A stretch of DNA of 64,000 nucleotides, from the NCBI RefSeq assembly GCF_021391495.1, contig NZ_CP090063.1, positions 372,001-436,000 on the forward strand. The letters run 5' to 3'. Positions 44,075 to 53,262 of this stretch are shown here, one piece after another (positions within the stretch are counted from its first letter, which is position 1; every line of letters begins with the position of its first letter). The notes beneath the pieces were generated by a model, which saw only the letters and a program-made list of their open reading frames with translations, ran no database searches and was not told the origin of the DNA. This DNA comes from Amycolatopsis acidiphila. Lineage in GTDB: Bacteria; Actinomycetota; Actinomycetes; Mycobacteriales; Pseudonocardiaceae. A program made the position numbers and the translations under genes.

Positions 44075-44490
44075 GCGAGACGCGGTACCTCGAGTCCGGC
44101 GCGAAGTGGACGGCCCTGCTCTACGGGCCGTTCTTCGCCGTGTTCGGGTACCTGGCGGAGCTCGCGACCGGTGCCACGCACGCCGTCGCGTGGGTGCTCG
44201 TCGGGCTCGGGCTCGCGGCGATCACCGCCCCCTGGGTGTACGCGCGCCGCCGGTTCCTCACCGTCCGGGTCACCGGCACCGAGCTGTGGGAGGGTCGGGA
44301 GTCGTTGCCGCTGGCCGAGATAGCCGAGACGCAGGACGTCGGCGCGCCCACCGGCGCGCGGGTGCTGGGCGGCGGCTGGAGCACCCCGCGCAAGTACGAC
44401 GAGCTGCCGATTCGCCTGAAGGACGGCACAGTGGTCCTTGCCTGGGCGAAGGATGTCCACGCGTTGCGTGCCGCGATCGAGGGAGCATGA
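44071..44490 (+). CDS. Small membrane protein with two helices and a PH-like soluble domain
   Basis: A 139-residue protein. Two membrane segments (about residues 14-55) are followed by a soluble beta-rich part: FLTVRVTGTELWEGRESLPLAEIAETQDVG, RVLGGG, YDELPIRLKDGTVVLAWAKD. This layout resembles DUF3093-type or bacterial PH-domain membrane proteins. GTG 44071 overlaps the previous stop; the next gene begins one base after its stop. It belongs to the small-membrane-protein block between hemB and hemL; function unknown. Confidence 0.72.
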   Translation: MSETRYLESGAKWTALLYGPFFAVFGYLAELATGATHAVAWVLVGLGLAAITAPWVYARRRFLTVRVTGTELWEGRESLPLAEIAETQDVGAPTGARVLGGGWSTPRKYDELPIRLKDGTVVLAWAKDVHALRAAIEGA

Positions 44491-44491
44491 C

Positions 44492-44824
44492 TTGAACACT
44501 CAGCCGAAGCTGCACCGGCCGTGGCGCGCACTGGTCGCGCTCGCCGAGATCATCCTCGCGGCCGTCGCCGTCTGGCTCGCCTTCCCGCTGTGGGCGATGG
44601 GCCTGAAGACGCTCACGGTCAACCTGACCGACGGCGTCGTGCTCACCTCCACCCGCTACATCGGCAGCTGGATGGCCGCCGCCATCGGCCTCGGCCTGCT
44701 CGCGGCGCTGCTGCTGGTCGACGCCATCCGTGAGCTGCTGCTCGCGGTGCACGCGAAACACCGCGCCAAGCCCCGCGAGCAGGACCCCGAGGGCTTCTTC
44801 GAGGGCCACCTGAACGAGGCCTGA
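44492..44824 (+). CDS. Small membrane protein with two helices
   Basis: A 110-residue protein. Two membrane segments ([22 protein letters not shown] and [20 protein letters not shown]) flank a short outward loop ([19 protein letters not shown]), and the basic/acidic tail is cytoplasmic. The TTG at 44492 is selected because GGGAG lies 6 nt before it and it directly follows the preceding stop. No family is recognised. hemL starts 25 nt downstream, so the three small membrane genes may be co-transcribed with hemB and hemL. Confidence 0.68.
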   Translation: MNTQPKLHRPWRALVALAEIILAAVAVWLAFPLWAMGLKTLTVNLTDGVVLTSTRYIGSWMAAAIGLGLLAALLLVDAIRELLLAVHAKHRAKPREQDPEGFFEGHLNEA

Positions 44825-44849
44825 CAGGGCCTTTGCAAGACTGGCAGTC

Positions 44850-46151
44850 GTGACCCACGGAGTCGATCAGTCCAAGGCATGGTTCGAACGGGCAACGGCC
44901 GCGACACCCGGTGGCGTGAACTCGCCGGTACGCGCGTTCAACTCGGTCGGCGGTACCCCACGGTTCATGGTCCGCGGCGAGGGCCCGTACCTGTGGGACG
45001 TCGACGGGAACCGCTACGTCGACCTGGTCTCCTCGTGGGGCCCGATGATCCTCGGCCACGCCCACCCCACCGTCGTCGAGGCCGCGCGGAAGGCGGCCGC
45101 CAGTGGCCTGTCGTTCGGCACTCCCACCATCGGTGAGGTCGAGCTCGCCGAGGAGATCATCTCCCGCGTCGACCCCGTCCACCAGGTGCGGCTGGTCAAC
45201 TCCGGCACCGAGGCGACGATGAGCGCCATCCGCCTCGCCCGCGGCTTCACCGGCCGTAGCAAGATCATCAAGTTCGCCGGCTGCTACCACGGGCACGTCG
45301 ACGCACTGCTCGCGCAGGCGGGCTCCGGCGTCGCGACGCTCGGCCTGCCGACCTCGCCCGGTGTTACGGGCGCTCAGGCCGCCGACACGATCGTCCTGCC
45401 CTACAACGACATCGAGGCCGTACGTCGGTCCTTTGCGGACAATGCAGGGCAGATCGCGGCGGTCATCACCGAGGCCGCCGCCGGCAACATGGGGGCCGTC
45501 GCGCCGGTCGAGGGCTTCAACGCCGGACTGCTCGAGCTCGCCCACGAGAACGGCGCGCTGCTCATCATGGACGAGGTCATGACCGGCTTCCGCGTATCGC
45601 GCGCGGGCTGGTACGGCCTCGAAGCGGTGCCCGGCGACCTCTACACCTTCGGCAAGGTCATGTCCGGCGGGTTACCCGCCGCGGCGTTCGGCGGCCGCAC
45701 CGACGTGATGGCCAAGCTCGCCCCCGGCGGTCCCGTCTACCAGGCGGGCACCCTCTCCGGAAACCCGGTCGCGGTGGCCTCGGGTCTGGCGACGTTGCGT
45801 GCGGCGGACGACGACGTGTACCGGGCGCTCGACTCGAACTCCCAGCGTCTCGGCGCCCTCTTCACCGAGGCGCTCACCGCCGCCGGCGTGGCTCACCACG
45901 TCGCGTACGCGGGCAACCTCGTCAGCGTGTTCTTCACCGAGGAGCCCGTGCGCAACTACCACGACGCCACCAACGCGGAGACCTGGCGTTTCCCGGCCTT
46001 CTTCCACGCACTGCTCGACCGCGGCGTCTACCCGCCGCCGAGCCCGTACGAGGCGTGGTTCGTCAACGCGGCCATGGACGACGCGGCGTTCGAGGTCATC
46101 GAAGCGGCCCTGCCTGTCGCGGCCGTGGCGGCCTCGGAGGCACGCCAGTGA
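44850..46151 (+). CDS. hemL: Glutamate-1-semialdehyde 2,1-aminomutase
   Basis: A 433-residue PLP enzyme making 5-aminolevulinate from the HemA product. [18 protein letters not shown] is the N-terminal signature, [16 protein letters not shown] binds PLP phosphate, [14 protein letters not shown] holds the Asp, and [16 protein letters not shown] carries the PLP lysine. Length is standard. GTG 44850 is used. It sits apart from hemA-C-D but downstream of hemB, and its stop overlaps the phosphatase start, opening the transcript into the cytochrome c genes. Confidence 0.96.
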   Translation: MTHGVDQSKAWFERATAATPGGVNSPVRAFNSVGGTPRFMVRGEGPYLWDVDGNRYVDLVSSWGPMILGHAHPTVVEAARKAAASGLSFGTPTIGEVELAEEIISRVDPVHQVRLVNSGTEATMSAIRLARGFTGRSKIIKFAGCYHGHVDALLAQAGSGVATLGLPTSPGVTGAQAADTIVLPYNDIEAVRRSFADNAGQIAAVITEAAAGNMGAVAPVEGFNAGLLELAHENGALLIMDEVMTGFRVSRAGWYGLEAVPGDLYTFGKVMSGGLPAAAFGGRTDVMAKLAPGGPVYQAGTLSGNPVAVASGLATLRAADDDVYRALDSNSQRLGALFTEALTAAGVAHHVAYAGNLVSVFFTEEPVRNYHDATNAETWRFPAFFHALLDRGVYPPPSPYEAWFVNAAMDDAAFEVIEAALPVAAVAASEARQ

Positions 46152-46774
46152 GCACGATCGTGCATCTGCTCCGGCACGGCGAAGTGCACAACCCGGACCA
46201 GATCCTCTACGGCCGCCTGCCCGGGTTCCGGCTCTCCGAGCGCGGCCAGCGCCAGGCGCTCACCGTGGCCGAGGCCCTGGCGGGCCACGACATCGCTCAC
46301 GTCGTCGCCTCTCCGCTGCAGCGTGCGCAGGAGACGGCCGCGCCCATCGCGGGTGCGCACCGGCTCGATGTGCACACCGACGAGCGGCTGATCGAGGCGG
46401 GCAATGAGTTCGAGGGCAAGCGGGTCGCCGTCGGCGACGGCGCCCTGCGCAACCCCCAGCACTGGCCGAAGCTGCGCAACCCGCTCCTGCCGTCCTGGGG
46501 CGAGCCGTACCTCGACATCGCGCGCCGCATGCTCGGCGCCGTCTACCGGGCGCGTGCCGCGGCGGACGGGCACGAGGCGTTGTGCGTCTCACACCAGCTG
46601 CCGATCTGGACGCTGCGCCGGTTCCTCGAGGCGAAGCCGCTGTGGCACGACCCACGCAGGCGGCAGTGTTCGCTGGCCTCGCTGACCAGCCTGGTGTTCG
46701 ACGGCGAGGCACTGGTCGACATCGTGTACAGCGAGCCGGCCGGGGCGACCGACCCGAAGGTGACCGGGGCATGA
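46148..46774 (+). CDS. Histidine phosphatase family protein
   Basis: A 208-residue phosphoglycerate-mutase-like protein equivalent to Rv0525. The phosphohistidine motif is [10 protein letters not shown] and the second His is in [14 protein letters not shown]. It is a phosphatase rather than a mutase by size and loop pattern; substrate unknown. GTG 46148 overlaps the hemL stop (GTGA), and its own stop overlaps the thioredoxin lipoprotein start (ATGA), so it is embedded between heme synthesis and cytochrome c maturation genes. Confidence 0.9.
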   Translation: MSTIVHLLRHGEVHNPDQILYGRLPGFRLSERGQRQALTVAEALAGHDIAHVVASPLQRAQETAAPIAGAHRLDVHTDERLIEAGNEFEGKRVAVGDGALRNPQHWPKLRNPLLPSWGEPYLDIARRMLGAVYRARAAADGHEALCVSHQLPIWTLRRFLEAKPLWHDPRRRQCSLASLTSLVFDGEALVDIVYSEPAGATDPKVTGA

Positions 46775-47343
46775 GGCGCGCGCTCCTCGGCCTGCTCGTG
46801 CTCGTGCTGGTGGCCGGCTGCTCGACCGGCAAGGACGCGGTTTCGCAGGGCAGCAGCTTCGAGTTCGTCGCGCCCGGCGGCAAGACGGACATCACCTACG
46901 ACGTGAGCGACCGCAAGCCGATCCCGAACCTCTCCGGCGACGACCTGATGAACGAGGGCAAGCAGCTCTCGCTCGCCCAGTTCAAGGGCAAGGTCGTCGT
47001 GCTCAACGTCTGGGGCCAGTGGTGCGCGCCGTGCCGTACCGAGTCGCCCGAGATGGAGCGGCTCTACCAGAGCGAACAGGCCAAGGGCGTGCAGGTGCTC
47101 GGCTTCGACGTGCGTGACTACGACCGCTCGGCGCCGCAGGACTTCGTGCGCGACCGCGGGCTGACCTACCCGTCGATCTACGACCCGCCGGGCCGGGGCC
47201 TGCTGCAGCTGAAGGGGTACCCGGTCAACGTCGTGCCGTCGACGATCGTGCTCGACAAGCAGCAGCGCGTCGCGGCCGTCTACCTGCGCAGCCTGCTCGC
47301 CGGCGACATCCAGCCGCTGGTGCAGAAGCTCGCCGCGGAGTAG
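46771..47343 (+). CDS. Thioredoxin-like lipoprotein (TlpA/ResA family)
   Basis: A 190-residue exported protein. The lipobox LVAGC sets lipidated Cys17, and the thioredoxin fold carries LNVWGQWCAPCRTESPEME with redox Cys85 and Cys88; YPVNVVPSTIVLD holds the cis-Pro region. As the partner of CcdA, it should keep apocytochrome c cysteines reduced outside the membrane. ATG 46771 overlaps the preceding stop. Equivalent to Rv0526; next in order come ccdA, resB and ccsB. Confidence 0.93.
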   Translation: MRRALLGLLVLVLVAGCSTGKDAVSQGSSFEFVAPGGKTDITYDVSDRKPIPNLSGDDLMNEGKQLSLAQFKGKVVVLNVWGQWCAPCRTESPEMERLYQSEQAKGVQVLGFDVRDYDRSAPQDFVRDRGLTYPSIYDPPGRGLLQLKGYPVNVVPSTIVLDKQQRVAAVYLRSLLAGDIQPLVQKLAAE

Positions 47344-47391
47344 CGCCGCCCCGAAAAGCTCACACCGAACTCACTGCTTACCCTCAGCAGA

Positions 47392-48165
47392 GTGAACTCC
47401 GTGACCGAGCTGGCGACCTCCGGGCCGCTGCTCCTCGCTGCCGGAGTCGCCCTCGTCGCCGGCGCCATCTCGTTCGCCTCGCCGTGCGTCGTGCCGCTCG
47501 TCCCCGGCTACCTCGCGTACCTCGCGGCCCTGGTCGGCGCGGACGCGCCGGCGGTCACCGCGGGCGAGGAGCGCAAGAAGGGCCGCTACGCCGTCGTCGG
47601 CGCGGCCGCGCTGTTCGTCCTCGGGTTCACCGTGGTGTTCGTCGCCGGGCTCGGCACGCTGGTCTGGCTCGCCGACGCGGTCCTGGGCAACCAGGACCTG
47701 CTGCAGCGCATCGGCGGCGTGGTGACCATCGCCATGGCACTGGTGTTCCTCGGGCTCATCCCGGCCCTGCAGAAGGACATCCGCTCGCACCGCGTACCGC
47801 GCGGCGGGCTGCTCGGCGCGCCGCTGCTGGGCGCGGTGTTCGGCCTCGGCTGGACGCCGTGCATCGGCCCGACGCTGTCCGGTGTGCTGGCCATCGCGAC
47901 CGCGACGGGCGGCGAAGGGGCCCGCGGGTTCCTGCTGGTCCTGGTCTACTGCCTCGGCCTTGGCCTGCCGTTCCTGCTGATCGCGATCGGCGCGCGCTGG
48001 GCGGTCCGCGCGACCGACTGGCTGCGGCGCAACGGCCGCCGCGTGCAGATCTTCGGCGGCACGCTGCTGCTGGTGGTGGGCATCCTGCTGGTCACCGGGC
48101 TGTGGGGGGACCTGGTCAGCTGGCTCCGCGATGCGGTCGTCACCGACACGGTGCTGCCGCTGTGA
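47392..48165 (+). CDS. ccdA: Cytochrome c biogenesis thiol:disulfide transporter
   Basis: A 257-residue protein with six membrane helices that passes electrons from cytoplasmic thioredoxin to the extracytoplasmic TlpA-like lipoprotein. The two redox cysteines are in SFASPCVVPLVPGYLAYLAAL (helix one) and LGWTPCIGPTLSGVLA (helix four). GTG 47392 or GTG 47401 can start it; the first is used. Its stop overlaps the resB start (GTGA). Confidence 0.93.
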   Translation: MNSVTELATSGPLLLAAGVALVAGAISFASPCVVPLVPGYLAYLAALVGADAPAVTAGEERKKGRYAVVGAAALFVLGFTVVFVAGLGTLVWLADAVLGNQDLLQRIGGVVTIAMALVFLGLIPALQKDIRSHRVPRGGLLGAPLLGAVFGLGWTPCIGPTLSGVLAIATATGGEGARGFLLVLVYCLGLGLPFLLIAIGARWAVRATDWLRRNGRRVQIFGGTLLLVVGILLVTGLWGDLVSWLRDAVVTDTVLPL

Positions 48166-49769
48166 CCGCCACCGAGACGCCGCCGAGGCCGCAGTACCGG
48201 CCGAGCCCCGCGAAGCGGGTGCTGGGCTTCCTCCGCAACACCTGGCGCGGCCTCACCGCGATGCGCACCGCGCTGATCCTGCTGTTCCTGCTCGCGCTGG
48301 CCGCGCTGCCCGGCGCGCTGCTGCCGCAGCGGGCGCTCAACCCGCCGAAGACCGCGCAGTACATCACCGACCACGGCTGGTGGGGCACGCTGCTCGACCG
48401 GCTGCAGTTCTTCAACGTCTACTCCAGCGTCTGGTTCTCGGCGATCTACCTGCTGCTGATGGTGTCGCTGGTGGGCTGCCTCACCCCGCGCACCTTCGAC
48501 TACTTCCGGTCGATGCGGGCCAAGCCGGTGCTGACCCCGCGCAACCTGTCGCGGATGCCGCACTTCCGCGAGGCGACGGTCGAGCGCGGCGCCGACGACG
48601 TGCTGGCCGATGCCCGGTCGCGGTTCCGGGGCTGGCGGACCGTCGAGCGTGACGAGGGTGACGGCGTCCGCAGCATCAGCGCCGAGCGCGGCTACCTGCG
48701 CGAGACCGGCAACCTGATCTTCCACTTCGCCATGCTCGGGCTGATCATCGCGTTCGCGCTGGGCAAGATGTACAGCTACGACGGCCAGGTGATCGTCCAG
48801 GCCACCGGCGGCCAGGACTCGGTGTTCTGCAACTCCGGCATCTACGCCTACGACTCGTTCAACCCGGGCCTGCGCGTCGACGGCACCGACCTCGACCCGT
48901 TCTGCGTGAAGGTCGGCGACTTCTCGGCGCAGTACACCGCATCCGGTGAACCCACGCACTACTCCTCGAACATCCAGTACCAGTCCGGGGCGAGCCTGCA
49001 GTCCGGCACTTGGCAGCCGTACCTGCTCGAGGTCAACTCGCCGCTGCGGACCGCGGGCGACCGCGTCTACCTGCTCGGGCACGGCTACACGCCGATCTTC
49101 ACCGTCACCTACCCGAACAGCGAGAAGCGGACGCAGGCCACCCAGTGGCGCCCGGAGAACCAGACGACGTACCTGTCGGACGGCGCGACGAAGTTCGACC
49201 CGCCGGGCATCACCGACGCGGCGGAGCGGCGGACGAAGCAGCTCGCGATCACCGGCCTGTTCGCGCCGACGTCGTTCCTGCACGGCGGGGTGCTGACCTC
49301 GACCGCGCCGGGGCTGGACAACCCGATGGTGGCCATCGACGTGATGCGCGGGGACCTCGGCCTCGACTCCGGCCAGGGGCAGTCGATCTTCGACATCGAT
49401 CAGTCCATGGTGGACGACGGCAGGCTGAAGCAGGTCGCCCGGCAGAACCTCGCGGTCGGCCAGTCGCTGGCCCTCGACGACGGGACGAAGATCAGCTTCG
49501 ACGGCGTCCAGCAGTGGGTGTCGCTGCAGGTTTCGCACGACCCGACGCAGGACTACGTGCTCGTCTTCGCGATCGCCATGCTGCTCGGGCTGGCCTCGTC
49601 GCTGCTGGTCAAGCGGCGGCGGGTGTGGCTGCGGGTACGACCTGCGGACGAGCCCGGAAACGGTACCGTGGTGCAGGTGGGCGGACTGGCCCGCACCGAC
49701 CAGGCGGGCTACGGCGAGGAGTTCACCCGTATCGCGGACGAACTGCTCACAGGTGGAAAGAGGAAGTAG
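48162..49769 (+). CDS. resB: Cytochrome c biogenesis protein ResB (Ccs1)
   Basis: A 535-residue System II heme-handling protein. Three N-terminal helices (about residues 34-55, 90-110 and 180-202) are followed by a large outer domain of about 280 residues and a last helix (YVLVFAIAMLLGLASSLLVK). RTALILLFLLALAALPGALLPQR and ETGNLIFHFAMLGLIIAFALG are family segments; the His in HFAML may bind heme. With CcsB it attaches heme to apocytochrome c. GTG 48162 overlaps the ccdA stop; ccsB starts 3 nt after its stop. Confidence 0.93.
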   Translation: MTATETPPRPQYRPSPAKRVLGFLRNTWRGLTAMRTALILLFLLALAALPGALLPQRALNPPKTAQYITDHGWWGTLLDRLQFFNVYSSVWFSAIYLLLMVSLVGCLTPRTFDYFRSMRAKPVLTPRNLSRMPHFREATVERGADDVLADARSRFRGWRTVERDEGDGVRSISAERGYLRETGNLIFHFAMLGLIIAFALGKMYSYDGQVIVQATGGQDSVFCNSGIYAYDSFNPGLRVDGTDLDPFCVKVGDFSAQYTASGEPTHYSSNIQYQSGASLQSGTWQPYLLEVNSPLRTAGDRVYLLGHGYTPIFTVTYPNSEKRTQATQWRPENQTTYLSDGATKFDPPGITDAAERRTKQLAITGLFAPTSFLHGGVLTSTAPGLDNPMVAIDVMRGDLGLDSGQGQSIFDIDQSMVDDGRLKQVARQNLAVGQSLALDDGTKISFDGVQQWVSLQVSHDPTQDYVLVFAIAMLLGLASSLLVKRRRVWLRVRPADEPGNGTVVQVGGLARTDQAGYGEEFTRIADELLTGGKRK

Positions 49770-49772
49770 AAA

Positions 49773-50744
49773 GTGCCTGTCAACGAGACGTTGTCCCAGT
49801 ACAGCGACTGGTCCTACACCACAGCGACGGCGATCTACGTACTCGCGCTGGTCTTCTTCCTCATCGAGCAGTCCTTCGGTGCCAAGGGCCGCAGTGCCGC
49901 GGAACGCACCAGGGCCCGCCAGCTGGTCGGCGCCGGCGCCCCGGTCGACGTGGCCGAGGTCACGACGGACGTGCCCCCCGCCCGGCGGGGCCGGGCCGAG
50001 CGGATCGGCCGGATGGGCGCCGCGCTCACGGTCCTCGGCGTGCTGCTCCACCTCTCCGCCCTGGTGCTGCGCGGGCTCGCGACGCATCGCGTGCCGTGGG
50101 GCAACATGTACGAATACATCATGGCGGTGACGTTCATCGCCGTGGTGACGTGGCTGTACGTGATCCGCAAGTTCCCGGTCCGCCACCTGTCCGGGTTCAT
50201 GCTGCTGCCGATCGTGATCCTGATGTTCATCGGCGGTACCGCGCTGTACACGGTCGCGGCCCCGGTGGTGCCGGCGCTGCAGTCGTACTGGCTGTGGATC
50301 CACGTCACGGCGGCGATCATCTCCTCCGGCGTGTTCATGGTCCCCGGGGTGGCCAGCATCTTCTACCTGGTGCGCAATGCCCATGAACGGAACCCGCAGC
50401 GCTTCGCGAGGTTCGCGCCCAAGCTTCCCGCCGCCGACGTGCTCGACCGGATCGCCTACCGCGCGACCGTGCTCGCGTTCCCGCTCTTCACCTTCGGCGT
50501 GCTCTGTGGTGCCGTCTGGGCGGAGTCGGCCTGGGGCCGGTTCTGGGGCTGGGACCCCAAGGAGACCACGGCTTTCGTGGCGTGGGTGGTCTACGCGGCG
50601 TACCTGCATTCGCGGGCCACGGCCGGCTGGCGCGGCACCCGCGCCGCCGCGATCAACATCGTGGGCTTCGCGGTGATGGTGTTCAACCTGTTCTTCGTCA
50701 ACCTGGTCACGACGGGCTTGCATTCGTACGCCGGGGTCGGCTGA
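49773..50744 (+). CDS. ccsB: Cytochrome c synthase subunit CcsB (CcsA family)
   Basis: A 323-residue membrane protein with about eight helices. The heme-binding WWD-type loop is AWGRFWGWDPKETTAFVAW, and flanking conserved histidines are in VLLHLSALVL, WLWIHVTAA and AYLHSRATAGW. It exports and positions heme for ligation with ResB. A soluble loop of about 40 residues after helix one (residues 38-78) is longer than in chloroplast CcsA, as in other actinobacteria. GTG 49773; stop overlaps the next ATG by one base. Confidence 0.94.
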   Translation: MPVNETLSQYSDWSYTTATAIYVLALVFFLIEQSFGAKGRSAAERTRARQLVGAGAPVDVAEVTTDVPPARRGRAERIGRMGAALTVLGVLLHLSALVLRGLATHRVPWGNMYEYIMAVTFIAVVTWLYVIRKFPVRHLSGFMLLPIVILMFIGGTALYTVAAPVVPALQSYWLWIHVTAAIISSGVFMVPGVASIFYLVRNAHERNPQRFARFAPKLPAADVLDRIAYRATVLAFPLFTFGVLCGAVWAESAWGRFWGWDPKETTAFVAWVVYAAYLHSRATAGWRGTRAAAINIVGFAVMVFNLFFVNLVTTGLHSYAGVG

Positions 50745-51826
50745 TGACGGATCCTCGCGAGTTCTCCGAGGAGCGCACGGACTCCACGTCCCACCCCGCG
50801 CGGCGCGGGCAGCGGCCGCCGTTTCCCCAGGGCTACGACCCGAACCTGCCGCCGTTGCAGCCGCCGGCCTCCCCGTACCCCCCACTGCCGCAGCCGTCCC
50901 GGTCGCGGCCGGAGATGCCCGGCGCGCCCGTGGTGCGGCCCCCGAAGCGCACGCCGCGCTCGGGCTGGCGCAAGGCCGTCTACGTGGGCAGCGGCAAGCT
51001 GATCAACCCGGGGGAGAGCCCGGCGGAGCGGCGGCAGCGCGAGCTGGTCGCGCGGGTGAACCAGCCGCTGCGTGGCTGCTTCAAGATCGCGATGATGAGT
51101 CTCAAGGGCGGTGTGGGCAAGACCACGATCACGACCACCCTCGGCTCGACGTTCGCATCGCTGCGCGGTGACCGGGTGATCGCGGTGGACGCGAACCCCG
51201 ACCGCGGGACGCTGTCGCAGAAGATCCCGATCGAGACCACGGCGACAGTGCGCCACCTGCTGCGGGACGCGGACAAGATCACCCGGTACAGCGATGTGCG
51301 CGCGTACACGTCCCAGGGCGCGTCGCGGCTGGAGATCCTCGCCAGCGAGCAGGACCCCGCCGTGTCGGAGGCGTTCTCGGAGACGGACTACCTGCGGGCG
51401 GTCAGCCTGCTGGAGCACTACTACAACATCGTGCTCACCGACTGCGGCACCGGCCTCATGCACTCGGCGATGAAGGGTGTCCTCGACTCGGCCGACGCGC
51501 TCGTCGTGGTGGCCTCTGGCTCGGTGGACGGGGCCACGAGCGCCTCGGCGACGATCGACTGGCTCGAGGCGCACGGCTACGGCGACCTGGTCAAACGCTC
51601 GATCGTCGCGATCAACTCGGTGCGCCCGAAGGCGGGTTCGGTCGACCTGGAGAAGCTGGCGGCGCACTTCAGCGCCCGTGCGCGAGCGGTGTGTCAGATC
51701 CCGTTCGATCCGCATCTGGAGGAAGGCGCCGAGATCGAACTCGACCGCCTGCAGCCGGCGACCCGGCTGGCGCTGCTGGAACTCGCGGCCGCGATGGCCG
51801 ACGCGTTCCCCCTGAAGGGTCTGTAG
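50744..51826 (+). CDS. MinD/ParA-like ATPase with proline-rich N-terminus
   Basis: A 360-residue protein: residues 1-75 are Pro-rich and disordered, and a deviant Walker A P-loop KGGVGKTT sits at 121-128 with the signature lysine. VIAVDANPDRGTLSQK and VLTDCGTGLMHSAMKG form switch regions. It corresponds to Rv0530 in position and resembles the EspI/T7SS-associated MinD-like group. It could position a membrane complex; role unknown. ATG 50744 overlaps the ccsB stop (TGATG), so it is the last gene of the cytochrome c operon. Confidence 0.85.
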   Translation: MTDPREFSEERTDSTSHPARRGQRPPFPQGYDPNLPPLQPPASPYPPLPQPSRSRPEMPGAPVVRPPKRTPRSGWRKAVYVGSGKLINPGESPAERRQRELVARVNQPLRGCFKIAMMSLKGGVGKTTITTTLGSTFASLRGDRVIAVDANPDRGTLSQKIPIETTATVRHLLRDADKITRYSDVRAYTSQGASRLEILASEQDPAVSEAFSETDYLRAVSLLEHYYNIVLTDCGTGLMHSAMKGVLDSADALVVVASGSVDGATSASATIDWLEAHGYGDLVKRSIVAINSVRPKAGSVDLEKLAAHFSARARAVCQIPFDPHLEEGAEIELDRLQPATRLALLELAAAMADAFPLKGL

Positions 51827-51828
51827 GG

Positions 51829-52011
51829 CTAGCTGCCGTCGTCCTCGGGGCGGCGGCGCTGCTGCTCGCCGAGCTTGCGCAAGAAGTCCGGATCGTCGTC
51901 GGGCGCCACCGGCGCGCGACGGGAGGGCACGCCGACCCGCTCCGGTCCGAACGCCCGCCACAGCAGGACGGCGACGGTGAGCGCCCCGATCAATGCGAGC
52001 AGGTAGATCAT
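51829..52011 (-). CDS. Small single-pass membrane protein
   Basis: A 60-residue protein: MIYLLALIGALTVAVLLWRA is a membrane segment at the very N-terminus, followed by a polar cytoplasmic tail with DDDPDFLRKLGEQQRRR. It probably matches the short membrane protein that follows the MinD-like gene in mycobacteria. It ends 2 nt from the convergent ATPase gene stop and lies downstream of bldC beyond a terminator hairpin. Function unknown. Confidence 0.7.
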   Translation of the reverse strand: MIYLLALIGALTVAVLLWRAFGPERVGVPSRRAPVAPDDDPDFLRKLGEQQRRRPEDDGS

Positions 52012-52098
52012 GCCCCGCTCCCTTCCGAAACCGTGGTGCCGCCTAATGCTGACACGAGGGTAGTCCCTTTACGGTTCACGCGGGCGCGGCACCACTGG

Positions 52099-52136
52099 CC
52101 CGCGGCTCCCGGCGGTTCGCCCCGCCGGGCCGCGGG
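52099..52136 (-). terminator. Long hairpin terminator downstream of bldC
   Basis: CCCGCGG at 52099-52105 pairs with CCGCGGG at 52130-52136, and CCCGGCGG at 52108-52115 pairs with CCGCCGGG at 52122-52129: a 15-bp stem with a 2-nt bulge and a 6-nt loop. It lies 13 nt after the bldC stop in the leftward direction. Confidence 0.7.
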
Positions 52137-52148
52137 TCTGTCCGGAAC

Positions 52149-52358
52149 TCAGCCGCGCGTCGGTTCGCTGGCGTCCGTGGTCAGCTCGGCGAGCAGCTCG
52201 TTGACCTCGGACTCCCGGAACCGCCGGTGACCACCGGGGGTGCGGATGGAGCCGATCCGGCCCGCGGTCGCCCAGCGGGTCACGGTCTTCGGGTCCACCC
52301 GGAACAACGCGGCGACTTCGCCGGGAGTGAGCAGCCGCCCACCTACGGTCGCGGTCAT
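52149..52358 (-). CDS. bldC: Developmental regulator BldC (MerR-like HTH)
   Basis: A 69-residue winged-HTH protein. LLTPGEVAALFRVDPKTVTR followed by WATAGRIGSIRTPGGHRRFRE is almost identical to Streptomyces BldC, from memory. BldC binds direct repeats cooperatively and holds back entry into sporulation and secondary metabolism. ATG 52358 has a perfect AGGAGG. It is divergent from the Lrp-type regulator over a 167-bp spacer containing an imperfect hairpin repeat. The other small HTH protein at 27.9 kb is a distinct relative. Confidence 0.93.
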   Translation of the reverse strand: MTATVGGRLLTPGEVAALFRVDPKTVTRWATAGRIGSIRTPGGHRRFRESEVNELLAELTTDASEPTRG

Positions 52359-52389
52359 TTTCCGCCTCCTTAACGCCTGCACTGCTATA

Positions 52390-52411
52390 CCGAAAGCGTC
52401 GGACGCTTCGG
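52390..52411. promoter_or_regulatory. Inverted repeat in the bldC/Lrp divergent spacer
   Basis: CCGAA-A-GCGT at 52390-52399 pairs with ACGCTTCGG at 52403-52411 (9 bp with one bulged A, loop CGG). It sits about 30 bp upstream of the bldC start. It may be an operator for one of the divergent regulators or a leader hairpin. Confidence 0.35.
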
Positions 52412-52525
52412 ATGACAACACGGCAATCGTTGCACTTCACCCGGCAGGTACTCGAACGGTTGTCGAAGAGTAAAGAGGTAGTAAGGGACGAATCGCCCAG
52501 TCCGGACAGCGCTAGGGTGACCAGT

Positions 52526-52984
52526 GTGGACGCACTGGACCGCAAGATCATCGCCGCGCTCCGGATGAACGGGAGAGCGACCTACGCGGAGCTCAGCAGA
52601 ACGGTCGGACTGTCCGCGTCATCGGTCCACGAGCGGGTCGGCAAGCTCGAGGCGGCGGGCGTCATCACTGGATATCACGCGGTCGTCAACCCCGGCACGG
52701 TCGGCCTCGGCGTGACCGCGCTGGTCGGCATCCACCCCACCGACACCGCGGAGAACGACGAGCTCGCGGAGGCCCTGGCGGACCTGCCGGAGGTCGAGAG
52801 CTGTTACGCCGTCGCCGGGGACGAGGCGTTCGTGGTGAAGGTGAGGGTGTCCACGGTGGACGACCTGGAGCAGACGCTCGGCGGGCTGCGGCGCATCCAC
52901 GGGGTGGCGCGCACGCGGACGACGGTCGTGCTGTCCACCCGGTTCGAGGGGCGACCCAACAACAGCGAGCTGAGCGGCGCGTAA
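52526..52984 (+). CDS. Lrp/AsnC family transcriptional regulator
   Basis: A 152-residue Lrp-type protein. The N-terminal HTH is LDRKIIAALRMNGRATYAEL with SRTVGLSASSVHERVGKLEA, and the C-terminal RAM domain is VTALVGIHPTD to VESCYAVAGDEAFVVKVRV. Such regulators respond to amino acids. GTG 52526 is preferred: a TAGGGT -10-like hexamer at 52513-52518 ends 7 nt before it, giving a leaderless mRNA; GTG 52517 would add three residues. It reads towards the cysteine-desulfhydrase-like gene and may control it. Confidence 0.9.
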   Translation: MDALDRKIIAALRMNGRATYAELSRTVGLSASSVHERVGKLEAAGVITGYHAVVNPGTVGLGVTALVGIHPTDTAENDELAEALADLPEVESCYAVAGDEAFVVKVRVSTVDDLEQTLGGLRRIHGVARTRTTVVLSTRFEGRPNNSELSGA

Positions 52985-52995
52985 CCTTGGTGGCC

Positions 52996-53262
52996 GTGAG
53001 CGAACGACAGACACTGGGCCGCGACCTGACTCTTTACCTTCTGGCGCGCTTCGGTCTGATCGCAGTCGTGGCCGTCGTGCTGATCCTGGTCAAGGTGCCG
53101 CTGCTGGTCGCGCTCGCGGTCGGGATCGTCGTCGGGCTGCCGATCGGGTTGCTCGCGTTCCGCGGGCTGAACTCCCGGGTCACGGCAGGCCTGGCCGTCC
53201 GCAACGAGCGTCGTGCGCGCGAGCGGGCGAAGCTGCGGGCCGAGCTGCGCGAAGCTGAATGA
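52996..53262 (+). CDS. DUF4229 domain-containing small membrane protein
   Basis: An 88-residue protein with two membrane helices ([20 protein letters not shown] and [20 protein letters not shown]) and a basic cytoplasmic coiled tail ([20 protein letters not shown]). This is the DUF4229 pattern common in actinobacteria. GTG 52996 is the best of three close starts (52987, 52990, 52996). Its stop overlaps the next gene start as ATGA, so the pair is translationally coupled. Function unknown. Confidence 0.75.
   Translation: MSERQTLGRDLTLYLLARFGLIAVVAVVLILVKVPLLVALAVGIVVGLPIGLLAFRGLNSRVTAGLAVRNERRARERAKLRAELREAE

Noticed and set aside
47946..50885. 979-codon minus-strand open frame opposite ccdA-resB-ccsB
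   Set aside because: Composition is low-complexity Arg/His/Val and it mirrors the codon pattern of the real genes on the plus strand.
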